From Leuctra nigra (lineage: Eukaryota > Arthropoda > Insecta > Plecoptera > Leuctridae), in assembly GCA_934045905.1 (NCBI GenBank), contig OW203765.1, positions 22,976,159 through 23,040,158 on the forward strand: a stretch of DNA of 64,000 bases, read 5' to 3'. Of this stretch, positions 24,701-30,700 are shown piece by piece. The stretch's first letter is position 1; every line of letters starts with the position of its first letter. Below the pieces are notes generated by a model. The model was not told where the DNA came from and ran no database searches. It worked only from the letters and a program-made list of their open reading frames with translations. The position numbers were made by a program, and so were the translations under genes.

Positions 24701-27700
24701 TACTTAAACTTAATAATGTAGTATTCAGTTCAAAATAGCTAGGTCAAATGATTTGCTCGTAATTTGCTCAAAACACCAAACTGTTGTGGAAATTTTCAAA
24801 AAAGATTTTTTTTGTGGCCAAGAATATGGCGACTATTTATCAGATTTCATTTTTAACACAAAATGTCAAAAAAGATTAAAGCTTCAGGAATATATAGTTT
24901 ATATAATTCTTCAGAAGTTATTAGGATAACAAATAGGAAATACACTTTTCCCCAAGTAGTAGAACTAGGAAAACGCTCAGTGTAACGCGTTGATGAGCGA
25001 GCACAGAACATACAACATCCCCATAGTAACGATGCACGACACGGCAGAAGACGATTTTCTCAATTTTTCAATCTCCATAATACTCTGGATGAATAACAGA
25101 TCCATTGTGTCGTGAAGTCTTACCTACATACCTTCTCCAGAAATCTCTTGTGACATCCCATACTAAACTCGTAAAATTACAATTAATACTTGACTGATTG
25201 GGCTTACAATATGTAAAATTTAATATTAAGGTAGCACAACTGATATCTCATATCTTTCAAATAAGCCTATTTTTGGCAGAGGTATCAATAATCACTATTT
25301 ACACGATATTGTGAAATATGAACAACTTCTCGTGTCTAGATTTTGAGATATTGTAGTTATAAATTCCTATTATTAACATGTAGTCTTATGGGGGCCATTA
25401 AAATCATGACGATTTTCATGCTATTTTTGAGTTTTTAATTTTACTGAGGTTCAACGTTTTTTCAAAAAACTGATTTCTAGATAGATAGTTGGACATTCTA
25501 TTAGGAAAAAATTGAAAACAATACCAACGTGTGCTATTTTAAAAGTTATCAACCAAAAACCAAATGATTTCCCTATACCTCCTGTGTTACAGTTTTGTTC
25601 ATTCTCGGAAGGCAATAAATTGAAACCTCGCTATACGACAGGGGTTGCAAGTTAAATAACATTTTATGATTCATTTATACTTAAATATAGTTGAAATGTA
25701 GGAAAACGTTTTCTGAACTTGTAATTTCAAAAAATTTATTTTTTTGTATATGTATAATGAAGGTACTACCTTAAGTTGGTCTTGATCACCATGCAAAATT
25801 TGAACTAAATGTGAACATTTTTATTGTCGACCAATCAGAAGACATTATTTAAACTTAAACCAATTAGAGGATTTGGCCTTCGTACTGCATCCGATTTTAT
25901 GCGCTAGCTCAAAAATGCTTTCATTTTACTGTACATTGCAAGGATAGCTTGGCTGCTCTACAGGCCTTGCCTTGGAACAGAAGCTTAAAGAAGGCAGGGA
26001 TGACAATTTAGTATACATTTTTCAAGATTATGGAATAAAATGACCTTAAAATGACAAAACTTTTGAAAATAACGATTGGCAAAAATACCTAAAATGTTGG
26101 TACCAATGACCACGCGAAGTTTTAAGTTGATCGGTCAATCTGTTCTAGTTTAAATGTAAAAAATATCATGAAAAATGGTTTTAAATTTATACCAATCAGA
26201 TAATTTGGCTGAAACTTTTTATGATTGGGTACAATGTTGGTTGCAATGTTTTTGCTAAATTTCAAATTGATTGGTGCAACCAATCGAAAGATAATTTTTT
26301 TTAAATTTGAACCAATCACGGGAGCCCGTTCAAAAACGATCCCAGGGACCGCATAGAGTACGTTAGTATGTGTACAAAATTTCAGATCGATTGCTTGAGC
26401 GGTTTAACCTGGGCTGTGACCACACAAAAAAAAACACACAGAGAAAGTGCCGTAAGAGTACCGTGGTTACGCTCGCTACGCTCGCTCAACAATATTACCT
26501 TTCTAGAATATATTACCTAATATTATTGTATGCATGTTCCTTGACTCGTTCCTTGAATATTTAATCACAATACCAAATTTGGTAGTAGTTGTATTTGAAA
26601 GACATTTGGTATTTTCATATTTCCAAAAATTACCTCGTAATTATGCCTATTCAGGAGTCTTGTAAATCATCAATTGTAACAACATGGTTTTATTTTGGCG
26701 CCAATTTTATACTTTGGTTAATGTAATGTGGCCTTTGAAGACCTCCCAAATGTAGGTAACATGTGCGAACAATATGCGACCCCTTCCCATTCTCTGGCTC
26801 GGCAACGTGTTTCTATTCTCTCTATTCTGACCCAAGACCAGTTATTCTAAGAACCAGTCGTTCCAAGACCAGTTATTCCAAGACCAGTTGTTCCAAGACC
26901 AGTCGTTCTAAGACCAGTTGTTCCAAGACCAGTTGTCCCAAGACCAGTTGTTCTAAGACCAGTTGTCCCAAGACCAGTTGTTCCAAGACCAGTCGTTCCA
27001 AATCCAGTTGATCCAAGACCAGTTATTCTTAGTCCAGTCGTTCCAAGACCAGTTGCCCAAGACCAGATATTCTAAGACCAGTCGTACCAAGACCAATGTT
27101 ATAAGACCAGTTTTTACTTTACTAGTCAGGAAAGGGTTGCTCAGGTAGATCATCAGCTGCAGGATCAATTAAATTGAGACTATTTTATTTTTAATTCTGC
27201 CAATAAAGTTAATTAAATGTTTCTTGTACAGCACTGTGCACGAAAAGCTAAGACCAGTCGTTCCAAGACCAGTTGTCCCAAGACCAGTTGTTCCAAGACC
27301 AGTTGTTTCAAGACCACTTGGACCTCAGCCAGTAGTATACTTAATACTACTTATAGAATTCTTATTACGAACACAAATGTCACCACTTTCGCTCTGATTT
27401 CAAAGTAAACGCGGTTTCTAAGACAGGAGGTGGGCAAGGCGCGTGCGCACGCATACACTTGCCTCGGCTCGGCAGTCGGCCGGCTCCAAGGGATTCACTT
27501 TTCGAATTGCTTCCAATCCCTCGCTCTATATACGGGAGTTACGCATGCATTAGGTGATTTGCCTTCAATCAAATATGTTAATCTGCAGCCACCTGAAAGT
27601 ATTGTCAATAATAAAAACTTATTTTGCCATGATAATAACATTATTTGCCGGTCTAAACACAAAGCATTTCTGTGTAAAATGCGTCGATTTCTGCAGGCGT

Positions 27701-30700
27701 ATTCTAGCCAAGGGAAGCAAATCGGAGAGTTGCATCCACAGTCCGAACGCAGCCGAACTACTCCCGAGTTGACACGATTGGAACGAACATGTGATCGGTC
27801 GGTGACAGTGCTCAAGAGCGGTTGAATGTCTGAACTTGTAATATCTACAAAATATTGCAGTTTCGGATTCTCAGTTCAGTTTACGCATTTCTACAAAGTT
27901 TTTGTATATCTGTATTTGCCCTCGTATTTGCCTTCAAAAAACTAATGATTAAAATATAAAAAATTAGTCTGAAAATCCTCCTTTGACCATTTCTTAAATT
28001 CAAGTAATCTTCCAAAAAGGTACTTTCAAAATCGTTTTTAACCATCTAAAATTAGTCAAATTTTAAAAAATTCCCTGCGGGGCTAAGCTGGGGGGCAAGC
28101 CCCCCAGACCCCCCTCCGGGTCTGGGCAAATTTCTTTCCTGGCAATTTGCTTCCCTCACTTCAAATGTCACGGCACGCCACTGGTACCTACCCTACATAA
28201 GTGTTTCAACATTTTTTTTTGTGCTTTGGCATGGAATTACCATACTTGAGCTTTTGCAATCAAGGGGTGTTCTGTGAGGTTTGTTTCGTATCATCGTTTT
28301 TAAATCTTGTTACTTCCATGATATCAGAATCGGTATGTAATTTTGGAAAAATACAGTGAATGTTTTAGTGCCTTCCATAACATTTTGTAAACCGTGAGGT
28401 TTCATTGCTTTTAAATGGATTTCTCACTCCGAAAACAATATTAACTGCTAAATTGTAGCATTGGTTGTAAAGAAAAATTTCCTTTACACTTTGCACATTT
28501 CCTCTTGCATACCTACAAACTCTCAAATGTGTTGTCTAGTGAACTAACGCCTGTTATTGCTTATGGAAATATTTCCGGAAAATTTCGGGAAATATTTCGG
28601 GAAATTTTCCAAATTTTATTTTTCCGGAAATTTTACATCCCTAAAATGAGTAATTTCAAGGTATTTCAATAACTTTTAAATAATTTTCCAACCATTCACA
28701 TGAAAAACCAAAACTACAACACCAAGCCACATGTAAAAAAATTAGAGGGTTCCTGTCAGTCGTTCGTAAATCACTGTTTTACCTGCGTGATCAATGATCA
28801 TTGATTTAGAACAGTACTACTTAAAACGCAGTGAGCCTAGATACATACCTTGAGAATCCGCAGCACAGACGTATATCACAATCTTATTCGTCCTTGCGTT
28901 CGTCTTGGTGGCAGCAACTCTGCCGGTCAAAAGATTGTGTGCGTTCTCTCCAAGCTGGCGCACTTGCGACGGGAACGCCTGCCAGTCCCGGGGACTCTGC
29001 GTGGAGGTGCCGGGCGGTGACGACAGCGACATCGAGTCGCACGATGCCACGGAGTTGGCGACGTCGCGTTTAGTCTTCCCCGCCAGAGGCTTCCGTTCAA
29101 CCTGGATGTGAGACGGACTCGCCACGCCGCTCTCCGATGCTGTGGGTAGTGATGTAAATCCGTAAATTACGGGCCGTAAATTACCCGGTAAATTACCAAT
29201 TTGTCGTAATTTATAACTTTCTTAAATTACGTAATGTAAGGCGTAATTTACAATTGTAAATTACGCGTAATTTGCTATAAAATACCGTAAATTACACAAA
29301 CTCAGGCGCGTAGGAAGAATAACCCTCAACTTTTCATCTTGACACTCCCAAATAACACCCCCAGATCACAGACTGGAAGGCTATAACCCTCGAGTATGGT
29401 CCATACTCAAGGCTATAACTAGTCAGTGCCCAGATATACGTACAAATATGTTGATAAAAAGAGCCAAAAATGCACAGATTTGCTCCATTATGAGGTAGAA
29501 TTCTCAAAATTTGCCTAAGTTTTGCAAAACTAATTGAACAGAGGTATTATCTAATGAGACATTATCTCTTTGTCCAACATGATCATCCTCATGAATTAAA
29601 TTTAATATTACATGTTAAACAATGATACCAAATTTCAAATTCGATTCTTTTGTATAACTCAAAAAATTCCCTGCAGGTCCAATGGGAATTCTATAAAAAC
29701 AAATAGTTACAGATTATATTACATTTGTCTAAAGTTTCTACAGAATACTTATATTGCATCACATAGTATTGTACATTTCTTTGAAAAGAATGCCAAAGTA
29801 GCTTTGATACTTTTGTATCAAAAACTCAAAAAATTCCCTGCGGGGCCAATGGAGGTTCTATAAAAACAAATAGTTATTATATTACATTTGTCTAAAGTTT
29901 TCATAGAAAATTGCATATGACACATTGTAAATTTAAATAGTAGCTTCACATTCAATTCTTTTTTATCAAAAATGCAAAAAAGGGCCTGCGGGACAAATGA
30001 GGGACACGCCCCCAAGACCTCCTTGTAATTCAAATTTTCAAATTTTGACCCCCCCCACACTAAGTTCCTACGCGCCTGTATCTGTTAATGCTATCTGCTG
30101 TAATGCATGTAGGTATCTGGCATTAATGCCTGTTAACAGGCTATAATAATAATAATAATAATTCTTTATTTAGCGCAAGCGCTATCTTTCACAAATCAGT
30201 ACAATACAAAGATACATAAAGATACACAATAAAGACACAAACCAAAGAATTAACACACTAAAAACATAGAATAATCTAATTAGGATGTCAACATAAATGT
30301 TTCCGTCATTATAATTTCTAAAAGTTTGCTTTTAAATATGCTAAGACTCCTCACACTTTTAACATTAAGTGGAAGAGCATTAAAAGAACGAATCCCAAGA
30401 TAAAATAAAGATTTGGCCGATGATTGTTTATGAACATGGTTTAGAAAAAAATTATTATGCGCTCTCGTGTAATGCTGATGGACATTTTCAACTTTTTCAG
30501 TGTTTGTAAAATATGCAGGTAGAAGACCATTTTGAAGTTTGTAAATAAAACACATGCCTTGAAAATACACATAATCCTTAATCCTTAGCCAATTTAGAGA
30601 TTTTAACATAGTATTTACAGGTGTATATCTACTACATTTCAGAATAATCCTCATGCCTCTATTTTGTAGAATCTGTAGTCTTTCAATATCTGTATTAAAT

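Larger units (their letters stand above)
12810..27338. mobile_element. Foldback-type element with long tandem-repeat inverted arms
   Basis: Bounded by a 9-bp direct repeat ACTTAATAC (12801-12809, 27339-27347). The left arm 12818-14140, resuming at about 20299-20334, is the inverted counterpart of the right arm about 23480-27322. Landmarks on both include the 15-bp tandem array, a segment containing CACGTTGCCGAGCC, a TTTACAAGACTCCTGAATAGG segment, and AATACGGTTGTGTTTGAT. Long inverted repeats holding short tandem repeats plus a 9-bp duplication resemble foldback (FB) elements. The arms differ by insertions: a LINE in the left, and elements at 24013 and 24966 in the right. Confidence 0.72.
12679..28183. 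mobile_element. 15.5-kb hAT-like insertion with 8-bp duplication GTACCTAC
   Basis: Starts CAGTGGCGTGC and ends GCACGCCACTG. GTACCTAC directly flanks both sides (12671-12678, 28184-28191). Sub-ends share a GGAAGCAAGGGAAGC-like motif (GAGGGAAGCAAATTG on the right arm's complement). The hAT part proper is only about 0.97 kb (12679-12809 plus 27348-28183); the rest is later insertions. No intact transposase was seen. Confidence 0.85.

Noticed and set aside
27430..27825. 131-codon ORF between the foldback element and the right end of the hAT element
   Set aside because: It lies in the residual hAT sequence but shows no recognisable transposase motif; open frame could be chance.
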